A stretch of DNA of 64,000 nucleotides, taken from the NCBI GenBank assembly GCA_963920635.1, contig OY987308.1:19311096-19375095 (forward strand), read 5' to 3'. Origin of the DNA: Pseudeuparius sepicola. Taxonomy: Eukaryota; Arthropoda; Insecta; Coleoptera; Anthribidae. The translations under genes and the position numbers were made by a program. Positions 11,526-24,135 of the stretch are shown here, one piece after another. Below the pieces are notes generated by a model that made no database searches, was not told the DNA's origin, and saw only the letters and a program-made list of their open reading frames with translations. Within the stretch, counting starts at the first letter, position 1, and each line of letters begins with the position of its first letter.

Positions 11526-11639
11526 TTCTTCTTCCATATATTACGTGAAAAAAGTCATGGCTTACAAGATATTTTCGCGATTTATCAAGTATTATATCGC
11601 TGGAAAGCTGTAAAAATGCCTGATTTTTTGAGACCATAG

Positions 11640-12210
11640 CCAACTATGGTTTCCATTAAAAAAAAACAAAAGTTTGTGTCATATCTAGAAAAAGGTAGCC
11701 GTCACGAAAAATAGGACATGAAAACCGCAGTGGGGACACAATACTCTCCAACTTTGATATTGACACTTTTTATCTAAAATCAGAAACAACGTAGCTAGAT
11801 GGATTAAAATAAATCGCAAAACTGCAATTCTATCGCCGCTAGTTTCCGAGATACCCATAGTGATCTTAAAAAAACTCACCCTGTATATAAACAGTTTTAA
11901 AGTAGACATTTCAACGGTTAAAATGAGCCCGAATAAAATATTTAAATCTAAAAAAACACCAATAAAGTTTTCCGTGGAAGATTTTTTTTTCTTCGAAAAA
12001 TATGAATATCTCGGAAACATCTTGTTTCCCAGATTCCAGTAAAATCAGGCTTATTCGATGCAAAACAATCACACAATTTCATGCAAATCGAGTTATTTTT
12101 ACAGGAGATAAAAATACAAAAACCGAAAAATCTGTTTTCCGCCATTTTCACGAAAAATTTGAGGTTATGTTGAAAAACGGCTTAAACGAAAGTTTTAGAT
12201 TTCTTTAATA
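11640..12210. repeat. Degenerate interspersed repeat
   Basis: It opens with AACTATGGTTTCCATT, as does 20318 onwards. Both carry CATATCT(A/C)(G/A)AAAA, a 'GTGACGTGAAAACCGCA'-like stretch and a CACCCTGTA motif. Alignment between the two is loose. The overlapping short frames look like chance. Confidence 0.45.
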
Positions 12211-12618
12211 TCTACAACCCTTGTGTAGGACATTTTCCGCTATGAAATCACGTTTCGCCGAAAATCACAAAAAAAACCGTTTCAATTTTGGTTTATTCTC
12301 TTTGTTTGCGACCTTAACTGCATTTTTCGGCTGGTCCTTGCCTGTTAATAATTTAACTTTTCCAGAAATGTACAGGCATCAGTCTAAATATACCACAGAA
12401 CTGTTTCCCGTTTAAAGCGAAGGTTTTCTTTTTGGCAAGCGCAAGCCCGCTGCATTTTTACCAATCCAGGTCACGTCCTCAGCGACACGTGTCGCTCCTG
12501 GTGATCCTTCAACCCAAACTTCGACCCTACAGGCCCTAAATGCCCTGGTTCCACTTTGTGCAATCACCGAAAATGTTCCACGGCAAACGGCATTCGGGAT
12601 TTTGTCAAGAACGCAAGT
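12211..12618. other. Apparently single-copy intron sequence
   Basis: It is moderately GC-rich from about 12430. No splice-bounded conserved frame was recognised. It forms the left flank of the CACA...TGTG copy A insertion. Confidence 0.45.
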
Positions 12619-12625
12619 ATCCTGC

Positions 12626-14991
12626 CACAGCCAACTCTAGGAAAGCCATGAAGTTGAGAAAGCTGGCAACATGGCTTGCGGGTCTGCGCGGCGTGGCCCG
12701 TCACTCCCTGTCAGTTGATTTTACAAGAAATTTGCCAGAATTAATTTGTGTAGTGCGGGTAGTGCTATCGTCAGATTGCTACGACGAGGCAGTGTGTCTC
12801 CGGGTGGAAACAGACTGCCCGAAGTGCTGGCGACAACTTTTTTATAAATTTGTTTTGTTTGTGAAAAAAGAAACATTTCTCTAAAAGTTCGAAGTGAAGA
12901 ATCGTTCCTTTACAGTTTCAAGCCTCAAGATGCATAGAACCGTCGAGGGAAGCTAGAACTTAGTTATATACATGGCTGTAAGTCAAATCATAATAATAAC
13001 TTGAGGTAGCTAGGTTTTCTTTGCTTGACGGCAAGCGGTCATCTTGTATTCGTTTTGGGCTTTCCAAAGGACGAAAATTTAAGAATAAAATGATTAATGG
13101 CCAATTGCATAGAAAAACTAAAGTACCCTTTAAAATTAAAGGATTTTGTTTAGTATTGTTGCAAAAGTTTCTTTACCTAATGTTAAAGTCAAAAGATAAT
13201 TTAGTTCATATGAAATTGACCCTAACTGCCATTTCAATCAGAAGAGAATTACTCTCCTTCACAACATGCTCTTATCTGTTCGCTTGTTGTTTTATTTTTA
13301 TGAAAATTTAACCATAAGGGAAGGTAGGTAATCATCATTTGCCTGATGGCGCAATTTGCGAAAAATTCTCACAAAAATTCGACTTACAACAAAATGTAGT
13401 CCCCTCTATTTGCCCAAATTCAACATATTTTGTGTCGAAAATGTACCTATCCACACCAGGAATCGTACTTATTATAAATACTTATACTTCTGTGAATATT
13501 TTGTTATTTGTTACCGCTTTTATTGTCTGTCAAACAAACGTACCTACTTACTTATGTAACAAATTATGGAAACAAAGTTCAAAAATGTATGTAATTATAA
13601 TTAAAAAGAGGGTTGGACATTTATTAGAAAAGATAAACTAAGGGTCACCTTCTATTTACAATTTACATAAATGATCTCTTGACCACTCACTCTACAGGTA
13701 AAATCATAAGCTATGCTGACGATACCGCTATATTATATACAGCCGACAGTTGGCAGTCTTTAAAGGAACAAGCAGAAACTGATTTTATTACTATTGCTAA
13801 ATGGTTTCAATACAATAAACTTACCCTAAATTGCGACAAAACGAAATATATGGTTTTTACATCGTATTCCAACTATTTACCACAGTTGGGAACCCTCAAT
13901 GTGGGCAACAAGATTGGAATTCCTGAAGCTACATCACTTAAATATTTGGGAATAACACTGGATAGCCACATGCGATGGAACCTACAAATAAAAAGTGTGA
14001 TTCAAAAAACTAGAGGTTTCATATACAGATTTCGCTACCTAAGAAATTATTTGAAGGTTCAATATTTAAAAACTCTATACACCACATTAGTAGTACCACA
14101 TTTGTCGTATGGAATTATGGGCTGGGGTGGAGTTCGCGATAATTACCTACAAAATTTAAATGTAATTCAGAAATGGATACTAAAAATAATATTTCAGAAA
14201 AGAATAACATATCCTTCCGAACTACTGTATAGAGAGAGTGGTATATTTGATATTCGTCAGCTATTTTTCCAAAAAATTTTGATATATGTAAATAGCGGTA
14301 AAATTCAGCTAGAAGATGTTGCTCATAACTATCCAACACGATACAGAGATACTAATTACAATGTTCCCAGAGCTATGAAGTCCATTGGACAAAAATACGC
14401 CAACCACCTTGCCCCAAAATTTATCAATATCTTACCAGAAGAAGTTAAATCAAAAATCGGAACAAGCGGGTTTAAGAAAAAAAAATTAAAGATTGGTTGA
14501 ATGAAAACAATAGAGAAATTATTCATGCAATTATAAAAAAAAAAGGAAAGAAAGTTGTTAAATTCAAAAATAAACTTTACAAACCACGTGTACTTACCTG
14601 AATTTGACTTTACTAACATAATATGAATATACATTACTTACCGGCTTTTGACTTACTTACCTTAACATGACGCCAACCTGGATGTGACTGTGTGTTTGTG
14701 TCTCTGTCAGATGAATTCATTGCTTCTGCACAGTTTCTGCGATTTATTTGTATTTGCACTAACAATAGAAAATCTGTGTATTATGTATTGCTTTAATTAT
14801 ATCACGCACAAACTGCTTATGTACATTTTCTGTGATTTATTTGTTTTTATTTTAACAATAAGGAATTGCACCTCTGAATATTGTAATTTCAATTGTTTGT
14901 TAAATAAAAACCTTATTATTTTATTATTGAACCGTCCCGCTGCGGCGTTGCCACATGTTTGCACAGGGCTTGTAAGCTTGAGAAGGTTGTC
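12626..14991 (+). mobile_element. CACA...TGTG family element, copy A (split by a LINE)
   Basis: It starts CACAGCCAACTCTAGGAAAG and ends AAGCTTGAGAAGGTTGTC. It is flanked by the 7-bp duplication ATCCTGC (12619-12625 and 14992-14998). Copies B (26631-27699) and C (28509-29507) are the same element in the opposite orientation. Copy A is interrupted at 13642 by a LINE fragment. Without the LINE it is close to the ~1.0-1.1 kb of B and C. Short frames such as that at 12540-12884 recur in the other copies, but I see no known domain, so it is likely non-autonomous. The CA...TG ends and 7-bp duplication resemble P-type elements, but that assignment is tentative. Confidence 0.85.
13643..14938 (+). pseudogene. 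5'-truncated non-LTR retrotransposon (jockey/CR1-like) reverse transcriptase
   Basis: The insertion begins inside the reverse-transcriptase gene at LLFTIYINDLL, followed by ISYADDTAIL, the YADD catalytic box. It continues through KLTLNCDKTKYMVF and LKYLGITLDSHMRWN to VVPHLSYGIMGWGG. The first two thirds of the protein (endonuclease and fingers) are missing, a typical 5' truncation by target-primed reverse transcription. The frame is open to a stop at 14500; a run of A at about 14476 shifts it, and the C-terminus continues in another frame (KDWLNENNREIIHAIIK). About 400 bp of 3' UTR with two similar TTTGTTTTTATTTTAACAAT-type segments ends in a TTATTATT tail. It replaced about 35 bases of copy A. 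Confidence 0.88.
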
Positions 14992-14998
14992 ATCCTGC

Positions 14999-15559
14999 CC
15001 TGGAATATCGCCATATTCTTTCCAGTCTTTGTGAAAATCCTCGGAAACACTGGAATCCGTCGCGTGTGCTGCGGCAGATAAAGCGACTCGACTTTCGGCC
15101 GCATCGTCGACCAATAAAATCATCGAGGGCCGCCGGAATTTATCGCTTATGGTCGTCCATAAATCTCCGGGAAAATTTAGGCAAGCAGCGGGCTGGGGAG
15201 GGAAGAAGGGCTTTTATCGGATAAGTGTCGATAAAGAAAGTAAATATTACTCTTATCCATAACACTGGGAAAGCCGCTCACCTGTTCGATTCGTATATAT
15301 TTGAAGGCATTTATATGTTTGAGGGGACTTAAAGTTTTCCTACACGAGCTGCTGGCACGAAGGATGAGGTCTGTCAGACCGCGATTTGCTCTAGCAGGCA
15401 CCGTCGCAATGACAAGACCCGGCAGCTGAAAGCGATGAGTCATCCAAGGGAGGTGGGCCTAAGGCGCCAAATTCAAATTTCAAGATGTCAACTTGTTAAA
15501 TTTGGTAAAAAAATACTTTAAAATGATTGTTCACATATATAGCTCAAGGCTTTACAACA
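14999..15559. other. Apparently single-copy, GC-richer intron sequence
   Basis: It is the right flank of copy A and CpG-rich at 15050-15180 and 15340-15440. No conserved coding frame with splice sites was recognised. Confidence 0.45.
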
Positions 15560-15800
15560 TGGATAAGAATCTATGAGAGTGAAAGTAAAATGTTCAAGGG
15601 CTTTTGGTGCATTTAGATATCTACCGCTAAAATTTTCGTAAATGCCAATTATTTCTTATTTGCGTGCCTAGATACAACTAAATTCGAATGAATAAAACCA
15701 TAAAAATTCCTGATTTTAAGGTGGTTACGTTTAACCATGTAAAATTGTTAGGTATAGCAGTCCAAACCAAAACCACTTTTACCCTGGAAGACTGTGTACG
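15560..15800. repeat. Dispersed repeat, copy 1 of 2
   Basis: A stretch containing TTCAAGGGCTTTTGGTGCAT, ATATCTACCG and CCAAAACCACTTTTACCCTG is repeated at 60005-60240 with high similarity and the same orientation. It is noncoding. Confidence 0.75.
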
Positions 15801-16309
15801 AACAAAATCTCTTTTGATAGCTTTAACCCACTTTTCCCTTAAAATGAGGTCTTTAGGGAGGAAAAAGCGGACACTTTAGGACCGCCCTTGCAGTTTCCCT
15901 TGCAGTTGGGACCGGAACACGTCCACGGCATGATTTAAATAAGTCCGAAACTATAGACACTGCCCTTTTACCACCCTATTAATAAAACTTCACGTCCTGT
16001 ATTTCTAAAAAATACAGTCCAACACACAATAAACACAACAAACGTTCTTTAAAACAGGAAAATCGCCAGACAAGTAAACGTAATTGTACGAAAAGCTACC
16101 TCCCTCTAATGACGTAGTGACGTTTCGCGTCGCCAGCTGGCGTGCCTTTATTATTGCGACGGTGCCGCTCTAGCCAGCGACTTGAGAAGCCTGCTGCAAT
16201 TTTTTGAACTATTGTAAATTACGTCGTAGTTTTGTGTTACCTTTTCGTCATTTGATTACGTTCATCGACTCTGTGATGTTTTGTTCGGTATAAGGTTCAT
16301 ACAAGGGTT
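15801..16309. other. Intron sequence without recognised features
   Basis: Mixed composition. No gene, splice-bounded conserved frame or shared repeat was identified. Confidence 0.45.
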
Positions 16310-17505
16310 GCTCAAGATAGGTCGCCAAAAAGTCTTTTTTACTTTGGTGCCAAATTTCAGGTCTTAATCTCAATTTTCAAGTTTTACTACGATTTTTTTT
16401 TCTAGTAAAAAACGACGAAAACCATTTAGCGATTTTTTTTATTTAAAATCTGACACCACAGCGTTAATCAGGACGCCCTAAAACCCCCGTATACCAAATT
16501 CGAACAAAAAATATACAGGAAGTTCCATTCTGCAGGGTGTCAAAGTTGAGCCAAATTGGAAGGCATCTGGAGAGTCAAGTGTGCCATGGAATCCCGTCAA
16601 AACAGATGAATGATCAACAGGACTACTCAAAGTGTTGGTGTGCAAAGATTCGATACAAAAATGTACAGGGTCTTTTTCTGTGGGCCATCTCAAAATGCCG
16701 AATTTTTATTAAACTTTATACCGGTCAGGAGTGCTCAGCAATCATTGAAAAAATTTTAATAAGCACAAAAGATATTTATTTTTTTACAAAATGCCAACCA
16801 ACAGAAAAACAATTTAAATTGTTGAACCTTTATCAATAAAGTCACTGTCTAAGATGATACATTTTCTGTGCGTTTTCTGTTATGGCACACCAGCCACCTT
16901 AACTCATATGGACTTACTGACCCTCAGGCTTCTATACTTTTAGACTTAGTTCGTTTATACAGTGTGGATACAAATTGTGGAATATTGCTTATATTTCTTA
17001 AAATATTCCTCATATCAAAAACATGTTTTAATAAAAGTGTTAGGGGAAATTATTTCCTTTTTAGTAGTACCTAATAATATTTAGTTTGACCCCAAAAATT
17101 CATTATTTTGAGATGGCACAGAGAAAGATGCCCCTTATCTATTGAATCTTTACACACCAACACTTTGAGTGGTCCTGTTGACCATTCAACTGTTTTAAGG
17201 GGATTCCATGGCACACTTGACTTGCCAGATGCCTTTAAAATTCCTATTTTGCTCAACTTGGACACCCTGTAGAATGGAACTGCCTGTATATTCTTTGTTA
17301 AAATTTGGTATGTGGGGGTTTTAGGGTGTGCTGATTAACACTGATCTGTCAGATTTTAAATAAAAAAATCGTTAAATGGATTTCGTCATTTTTTACTGGA
17401 AAAAAATTCGTAGTAGGCCTTGAAAATTGAGATTAAGACCTGAAATTTTGCACCAAAGTAAGAAAGAGGCTTTTGTGACCTATCTTTAGAAAAAAAAACG
17501 GCAAA
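16310..17505. repeat. Palindromic element, copy 1
   Basis: The arms at about 16310-16712 and 17092-17505 are inverted copies (shared landmarks: CATTTAGCGATTTTTTT, TTCCATTCTGCAGGGTGTCA, AGATGGCACAGA). They flank a loop of about 380 bp containing TGATACATTTTCTGTGCGTTT and CACACCAGCCACCTTAACTC. Copy 2 at 50431-51604 has the same arms and the same loop; a fragment lies at 59652-59990. The conserved loop shows that the palindrome amplified as a unit. Confidence 0.85.
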
Positions 17506-17559
17506 ATCGAATGAAAAATAAAAATTTTACGGGGGTGCTTCCATTTCAAATGGGTCGCC

Positions 17560-18529
17560 CTGTATATATTCTCCCATTTAAGATGAAGTTTATTTTTTCG
17601 TAGAGTGCTTGATTTCCAAGTCGCTATACATACCTATTCGTTGTAGTGGAGTAAACAAGGTCTAGCATACATCACTATTCATATTCCCAAGTCTAATACA
17701 CTCAACTTTTGCAAATTCGTTCTACCACGGATTTACGAGAGAGCCAGAACACAAATGGATAGCAGTCGATATTATCGTGTTTCGTATATTTTCATGGCGT
17801 TCGCTCCAAAGCCGAACACGACCACAGCTGACATTTCTACAAAAACCAGAATATTTTGCTTACGTTTGAAGTTCATGCAAGAGGACAATGAATGGAAGAA
17901 TTAAAACGGTATCTCCTTATATTCCAAAATATGTAAAGCTTCAAATGTGTGACGGCACCGGTCGACGACGTGCGATTTCCATATCGTTTTATATAGTCTC
18001 AAAATTGAAATAATAAAATAAAATTTAATATTCTCTTCTATATTACGGACTAGTGGTTACTGGAGAGCACTTATCTCCTACGAGCAAAACTCGGCGACCA
18101 TTATATGATGCGCAATTAGTGTGTGGTAGCGCGCGGGGTTGAAATTAAACTGAGGAATATTCATAACGAATAACAGTAGCAGCAATATAGCAGTATATTG
18201 AAACGAATGTACTTCTGCTCTATACGCCGTATAACTAAGTATGATCAAAAGGAAACATAACTACACTATAACTTCTGATGCGCGAAGGCCTAATTGTTAA
18301 TTTTTGGATTTTGAAACATGAATGGAAGCAATGTTGAAGTGTACGTGCCAGCCTAAATGTGCCAGTCTATTGGGAAATTTGCATACTTTTTCGTATTTAA
18401 CATATTCCCCTGTGAATAGTCACGCCGCTTATGTCTAAAAGCGATATGATTTATTAAATATTGTTTGTCATACAGCGGTGAATAATCAGTGGATTTCATC
18501 AGATTTTACAGACAGACAATTTTGCTTTA
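17560..18529. other. Intron sequence without recognised features
   Basis: It opens with a CGCCCTGTATATA motif that probably closes an older repeat. No gene or shared repeat was seen in the rest. Confidence 0.45.
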
Positions 18530-19760
18530 TCTTTAAACCGATGAAAAAATAATTTTCTTATGTAATTTGACGCAATAAAGCTGCTGGTGAAGCTCAAATC
18601 TTGCTATCTTAAAATGTTTTCAAGATATCAATTTTTAAAACATTAAAATGCTTATCTGAGCCGAGAGTTCCGCTAGTCAAAATAATTTTATTTTAATTTT
18701 TTTGTATTCTAAAAAGTTTTGCAACTCCGCAAGTGTCCTGGTTAGATTCTAACGATCAATTTAAATATGGAAAATATAAAATCAAACGTAGAAATAGTTC
18801 CACAGAAATACTTATGATGGATAAATTTTCTTTTTTTCCATGTTTAAATCGATTAAAGACGGCATTTTTCTTATGCAATTTGACGTAAAGAAGCTGTTGG
18901 TGAAGCTCAACTTTTGCTATATTAAACTGTTTTCAAGATATCGATTTTTAAAACACAAATGTGCTAATCTGAGCCCAGAGTTCCGCTAGTCCAAATAATT
19001 TTATTTTAATTTTTTAATATTCTAAAAAGTTTTGCAAATTCGCAAGTGTCTTGGATAGATTCTGCCGATCAAATTAAGAATGAAAAATATAAATTTCAGG
19101 CAAAATCAAACGTAGAATTATTCCCACAGATATATTTATGATAGATAAATTTTCAATTTTTTCCATTTTTAAATCTATTGAAACGGCATTTTTCTTATGT
19201 AATTTGACTTAAAAACTCTGTTGGTAGAGCTCAAATTATGCTATCTTAAATTGTTTTCAAGATATCGGTTTTTAAACACAAATGTGCTCATCCTAGCTCA
19301 GAGTTCCGCTAGTCAAAATAAATTTATTTTAATTTTTAATAGTTTAAAAAGTTTTGCGACTTCGCCAGTGTCCTAGATAGATTCTAACAATCACATTAAA
19401 TAAGAAAAATATAAATTTCAGACAAAATTAAACGTAGAATTGTTTTGAATAAATATGATAATTTTATTAATTTTCATTTTTTTCCCATCTTTAAATCTAT
19501 TGAAACGGCATTCTTCTTATGTAATTTGACGCAAAAAAACTGTTAATAAAGCTCAAATTTTGCTATCTTCAACCGTTTTCGAGATATCAATTTTTAAACA
19601 TAAATGTGCTCATCTGAACCTAGAGTTCCGCTAGTCAAAATAATTTTATTTTTAACTTTTTAGTATTTCAAAAAGTTTTACAATATTGCAGATATCCTAG
19701 ATCGACTCAGAAGCTCAAATTTTGTATGAAAAATATAAATTTCAGACTAAATCAGACCTA
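18530..19760. repeat. Tandem array of ~320-bp units, cluster 1
   Basis: Four diverged units are recognised by CTTATGTAATTTGACG at about 18558, 18870, 19195 and 19516, by GAGTTCCGCTAGTCAAAATA, and by AAGTTTTGCAAC...GCAAGTGTCC. Spacing is about 312-323 bp. The same sequence forms a second cluster in the opposite orientation at 54885-58310. It is noncoding, AT-rich and satellite-like. Confidence 0.85.
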
Positions 19761-20309
19761 CGTCTGATTTATTTTAACAAAAATATTGTGATATTGCATT
19801 ATCAAATTTTTTCGATCGATGTATTTGGTATTTTGAACGAAAATGTAACTTGTATATTACGTTGGTACCAAACCACTCAATTAAAGTCCACCATCGATTA
19901 TGCAATCTCTTTGAGGTGGTATTGGTGATATGAGTTCAATGTAAAAACATAACGAATAGTCTAGACAGCACAAATATATCTACTTACAGTCATATTTATG
20001 CATACTTCTTATCCTTCGTCGCCCCCTTCTACTTTTTCTCTGTTCTCGTGATGTCTAACACGAAATTACCAGACGGTAATCAGTTTTCCATCCCCAGTCC
20101 CATCGGAATTGTAAATAAGGGTTGACAGTCGAGGGGTGCTTCGTTTCCATTTTCGGGTGCAAAAACACAGGCGCAAGATATTATGAGGGAGGTGTGTGGT
20201 TAGTGGCTTTCGAGAATTTCCAACGAAATTCGGTAGACCTCAAGTTCACATGTGAAATTTTGAAGAGTCCAAGACTTGTTTGATCCTACACAAACAAGGA
20301 TAGTGTATA

Positions 20310-20780
20310 ATCGCAACTATGGTTTCCATTTAAAAAGAATATAACTTTGGTTCATATCTCAAAAACTATTAAAGGTAACAAAAAAACTAATTATTCCATT
20401 CAATTCTACGCCAAAAAATCCATAAAAATAGTTGATTAAATTTGTCGATATTTATAAGTTGTAGCCAGGAGAAAGGTTTCCAAAAAATCAAAAATTTCAG
20501 TCCTGCGCCAATGCGCGGAAACTATAAAACTTATCTAAAATCTGATTGGTCCACCAAATTCCTCTCAAAAAAGTAGTACAGTGACGTGAAAACCGCAACC
20601 CTCTAGCTTTAATAATAACCGAGATTTTTGAGAAAAACACCCAAAAACAAACAAAATGTTACACCCTGTACAGCATGAACAAATTTGCGATGCGAGAATC
20701 ATTCTGTATACTTCCTATGAGCATGAAGACAGTTAAACACAACTATTTATAATTCCCTCTTATTTCTGGCACGCCCTGTA
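20310..20780. repeat. Degenerate interspersed repeat
   Basis: Loosely related to 11640-12210 (shared opening AACTATGGTTTCCATT). It contains TTACACCCTGTACAG and ends near CGCCCTGTATAACTCC. Noncoding. Confidence 0.45.
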
Positions 20781-21418
20781 TAACTCCATCGTGCCGTTCG
20801 TTCCATCCGAAATTTCCATCGAACACTGGGGCGGAAACTAATGGAAATGAAGGTAAATGGTGGGACTTCGAATCTGCGGAGAAATCTAAGATTTGCATAA
20901 GAAAAAATTCAGACGCATTCTAGGACGACTGAAAGAAATAAGATAGATTTGGAATTTAAATGCCTATATATTTTCTAAAATCTATTTGTGGCGCAAACAG
21001 ATCCATTTAATGTTTTAATTGGGTTTTTCGCCACTAAACTGATTAAAAGATAACTTTTTCAAGTTGCCTGGAAAATTCATAAATTATTAACAGTAAATGA
21101 ACGCAACTTTGAACGTGTAACTCAAAAAATAACTTCAACAAATTTGTTTTCTAAGCTTTCGGAGAATAAATCTTTCTCCTTTCTCAAAGATCGTGTCACG
21201 TTAAAGTGAAATGACAGATTAATAAATTTCAAAATGTCATGACAACAGAAGCAATAGCCTAGTCACCTGTCTGATATTGTACCCTGTGTTCTATCTAATT
21301 CTCTATGCTAACTTCTCTTTGAATAACTGGTAATAATATTTTACTGAATTCCACTGAACATTCAGCAACAGAATTGTCCGTATTTCCTAAAATAAATGCA
21401 TATTCTTTAATTTTTCGC
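20781..21418. other. Intron sequence without recognised features
   Basis: AT-rich. The 3' end may belong to the adjacent Penelope-like relic, but no boundary is visible. Confidence 0.4.
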
Positions 21419-21718
21419 CTATTTCCTACTTCTTCTATTTGAGAATTGGTTGGGACCCATCCCACAAAATTCTATGATTATTATTAAAAGAGTGGTCACA
21501 TATTTTTGACTTTGAAATTTGATTTTGTCTGATATAATTTTTATGTTTTTTAAACGAACATGAAATGGCCTACAAGTCTCCCCAACATAGACCTTTCCAC
21601 ATTTACAAGGAATTTTATAAATGCAATTTTTTGAACTTTGTATCTCATTAAATGGTTTCGTCTTAACTAGCATCGATCTTAATCGTTTTAATGTCAGAAA
21701 CAAAAAAAACACATTCAT
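21419..21718 (-). pseudogene. Penelope-like element relic (GIY-YIG endonuclease end)
   Basis: The minus strand reads KNCIYKIPCKCGKVYVGETC, then RPFHVRLK. This is the IYxIPCxCGxxYVGET signature of the GIY-YIG endonuclease domain of Penelope-like retroelements. A frameshift follows at about 21550; the next part (KSKICDHSFNNNHRILWDGSQ) continues in another frame, matching the H...N-H-x-I-x-W close of the domain. No reverse-transcriptase part was recognised upstream. This is a short, decayed 3' fragment. Confidence 0.75.
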
Positions 21719-21780
21719 AATATCTAAATCAAGAATTTGTTCTTTGGTGTATTAGCCCATTGCTACATACACTCTGTACA

Positions 21781-22138
21781 TAAAAAATGTAGCTAGATAC
21801 TATTCGTTCATGGAAAACAGGAAACGACCATCCAACGATCTCAAAAGTGGTTAATTTATTTGCCTGGGGGGCGATACAAAACGCGAAAAGTTTATATTAC
21901 TTTTCGCAAAGTTAAAAATAAAAAAAAATGATTAACGAGGCAAGTTCGCGTTCATTCTCTCCATAAATATGACACCACTAGGGGCAGTGCTCAAAACAAA
22001 GAGGGTTGCCCATAATTTTGCAATGAAAAATTCCCCATTTTATGGTTATTATAGCATTTTTCTTCTTGCGCTGGAAAAATTAATCTATACGAACGACCTT
22101 ACAAATTGCATTTGCTAGTTTAATACAAGTAGCTGCTA
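21781..22138. other. Left flank of the intron-containing mariner element
   Basis: AT-rich, with no gene or repeat recognised. Confidence 0.4.
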
Positions 22139-22711
22139 TACAGGGTTAACTATCACTTAGTACAAAAATTTTTATGGCAGATAAAGAAAAATTAGACTTG
22201 CTAAAATAAATTTTCAAAAATTTTCTAACATTTGTCTTAAGCCTAAAAAATTTTTTTTTTTAATTGTATTAAACCCCTCAAAAAACGCCGCCTATGGACG
22301 CCCGCGCGACATGTCTAAAAATTTCGCATATGTCAATAGCGCGGCGTTGCCACGTCTATCAATTTATCCGATTATTCACCACAAAATTTCGATTTCCTTT
22401 TAAAAACGATTACTTTCTAAGGAACATGTAGAATGCCTATGAAACACCTACCTTACTGACATTTCCAGGATTGTTTGCACCATTTTCTGTTTTCTTGCTT
22501 TTTTACATTGAAAGTCACACAACACAACATTCACATTTTTTAAATCTGTTGGGGATCTCTTGGTTTCCCTCTGCTATTCCTTTTGTTTGAAGCGAGGTAC
22601 TCAGCCTGACGACCACGACGAGGTAGATCCCCTCCGCCAGGAAAACCCCGAAGGGTAACCGAAAAATCGCAACTTCACTAGCACACATTGCACAAATGCA
22701 CATGCAAAGCA

Positions 22712-24034
22712 CTACAGTAGCTGTTCAAAGAGGCCGCCGTTAACTTCGATGCACAAATTCACTCGGTTAACTAAAGAAGTCCGGATACGTGCAAAAAGTC
22801 CATGATTATTCCGGATTTGAACAGCTGCACCTTCAATTCGTTCACGTAACTGCTGCTCGTTGTCGATTTCCTGCTCGTACACAATCGCCTTCATGAATCC
22901 CCAAATACAAAAATCCATTGGATTCAAGTCTGGTGATCGCGGCGGCCATGCAATTGGCCCTCCTCTTCCGATCCAACGGTTGGGGCATTGGTCGTCTAAA
23001 AGTGCACGAACAGGTCTCGCAAAATGGGCTGGTGCACCATCGTGCATAAACCACATGTCATGCAGTACTTGTAGTGGCAAATTATCAAACAAAACATTTG
23101 TCAGAAAATACAAGTATCGTTCAGCGTTTAAATTTTCCGGTAGAATGTATGGTCCAATTAATCGATCTCCATAAACTCCAGCCCAAACATTGATGGAAAA
23201 CCGACGTTGGAAATTAAACCGCCGAACAGCATGTGGGTTCTCATCGGACCAAATATGGCTGTTGTGTCTAAAAAAAAAACAAAAATTAGAAATATTCACA
23301 ATTTTGGCGAAGGCGTTAGGATTGACATAGCCAATTTTATAATAAATAAAAAAGATAATATGGAGGAGAGAAAGCTATAAGTAAGTAAAAATTTACATAC
23401 GTGTTTAAAACCCCAGCACGTGTGAAGCAGCATTCGTCTGTCCAAAGAATGTTGAAAACAAAGTTTGGGTCTTGGGCGATTCGATCACGTAGCCAAGTGC
23501 AGTAGGTCATTCTCACCGGAAAATCATTTGCTTCTAATACTTGGACCTTTTGTATGTGATAAGGGTGAAGGCCGTTTTCCCTTAGAATCCTCCATGCCTG
23601 TAAATAATTGTATTGTTACATTTTAAATTTTATGTAGGTATTAGGTGCAAGCAAAGACAATCCCATCACATGGGATAGTCTTTGGTAGAAGTCAGTTTTA
23701 TTGGTTTTATTTTACTTGCCTTGTTCTGAGATATTCCCAATCTCCTTGCAATAGCTGTAGTGCTTATGGAAGGTTGCTCTTCCACCAAATCAAGCACTGA
23801 CTCAACATCGTCCATGTTCATTTGCCCTCCAGGCCCACCCATTCGAGCTTGCAAAACACCAGTGTTTCGCATACGTTGTACAATGTTCACGAAAGTACGT
23901 GGGTTAGGTATATTTGCCCTGTTAGGAAAACGAATACGGTATTCTGCTGCAGCTCGATGTGCACTTTCATCGCATCTCCCGTACATTATAACCATGTCCG
24001 TTAACTCGGCGTTCGAATACTCCGGCATTTTCAC
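22712..24034 (-). CDS. Mariner-type transposase with two introns
   Basis: The exons run 24034-23720, 23597-23401 and 23267-22712. Intron 1 has a GC donor (AACAAG|GCAAGT) and a TTATTTACAG acceptor; intron 2 has GTATGT and a T-rich TAG acceptor. Joining them gives an open frame of 355 residues. Residues 1-105 are the helix-turn-helix half. The catalytic half has WTDECCF (Asp159), MHDGAPAH (Asp247) and WPPRSPDLNPMDF (Asp289), so by my count the last gap is 41 residues (DD41D). The frame crosses both junctions cleanly (ISQNK|AWRIL and GVLNT|HNSHIW). There are no stops, so the gene looks intact. It is paralogous at the superfamily level to the uninterrupted transposase at 8564-9622. Confidence 0.9.
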
Positions 24035-24135
24035 AAAGACGCTGAACGATTTGCCGCGAAAATCAAGACCAAACTGGGAAATAACGCCATGTTACATTCG
24101 CAAATGCCCTCCGTCGGCTACTAGCCAAACTTGAA

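Noticed and set aside
12540..12884. Protein-like frame recurring in copies B and C of the CACA...TGTG family
   Set aside because: Recurrence follows from shared repeat sequence. Frames are broken differently in each copy and there is no known motif.
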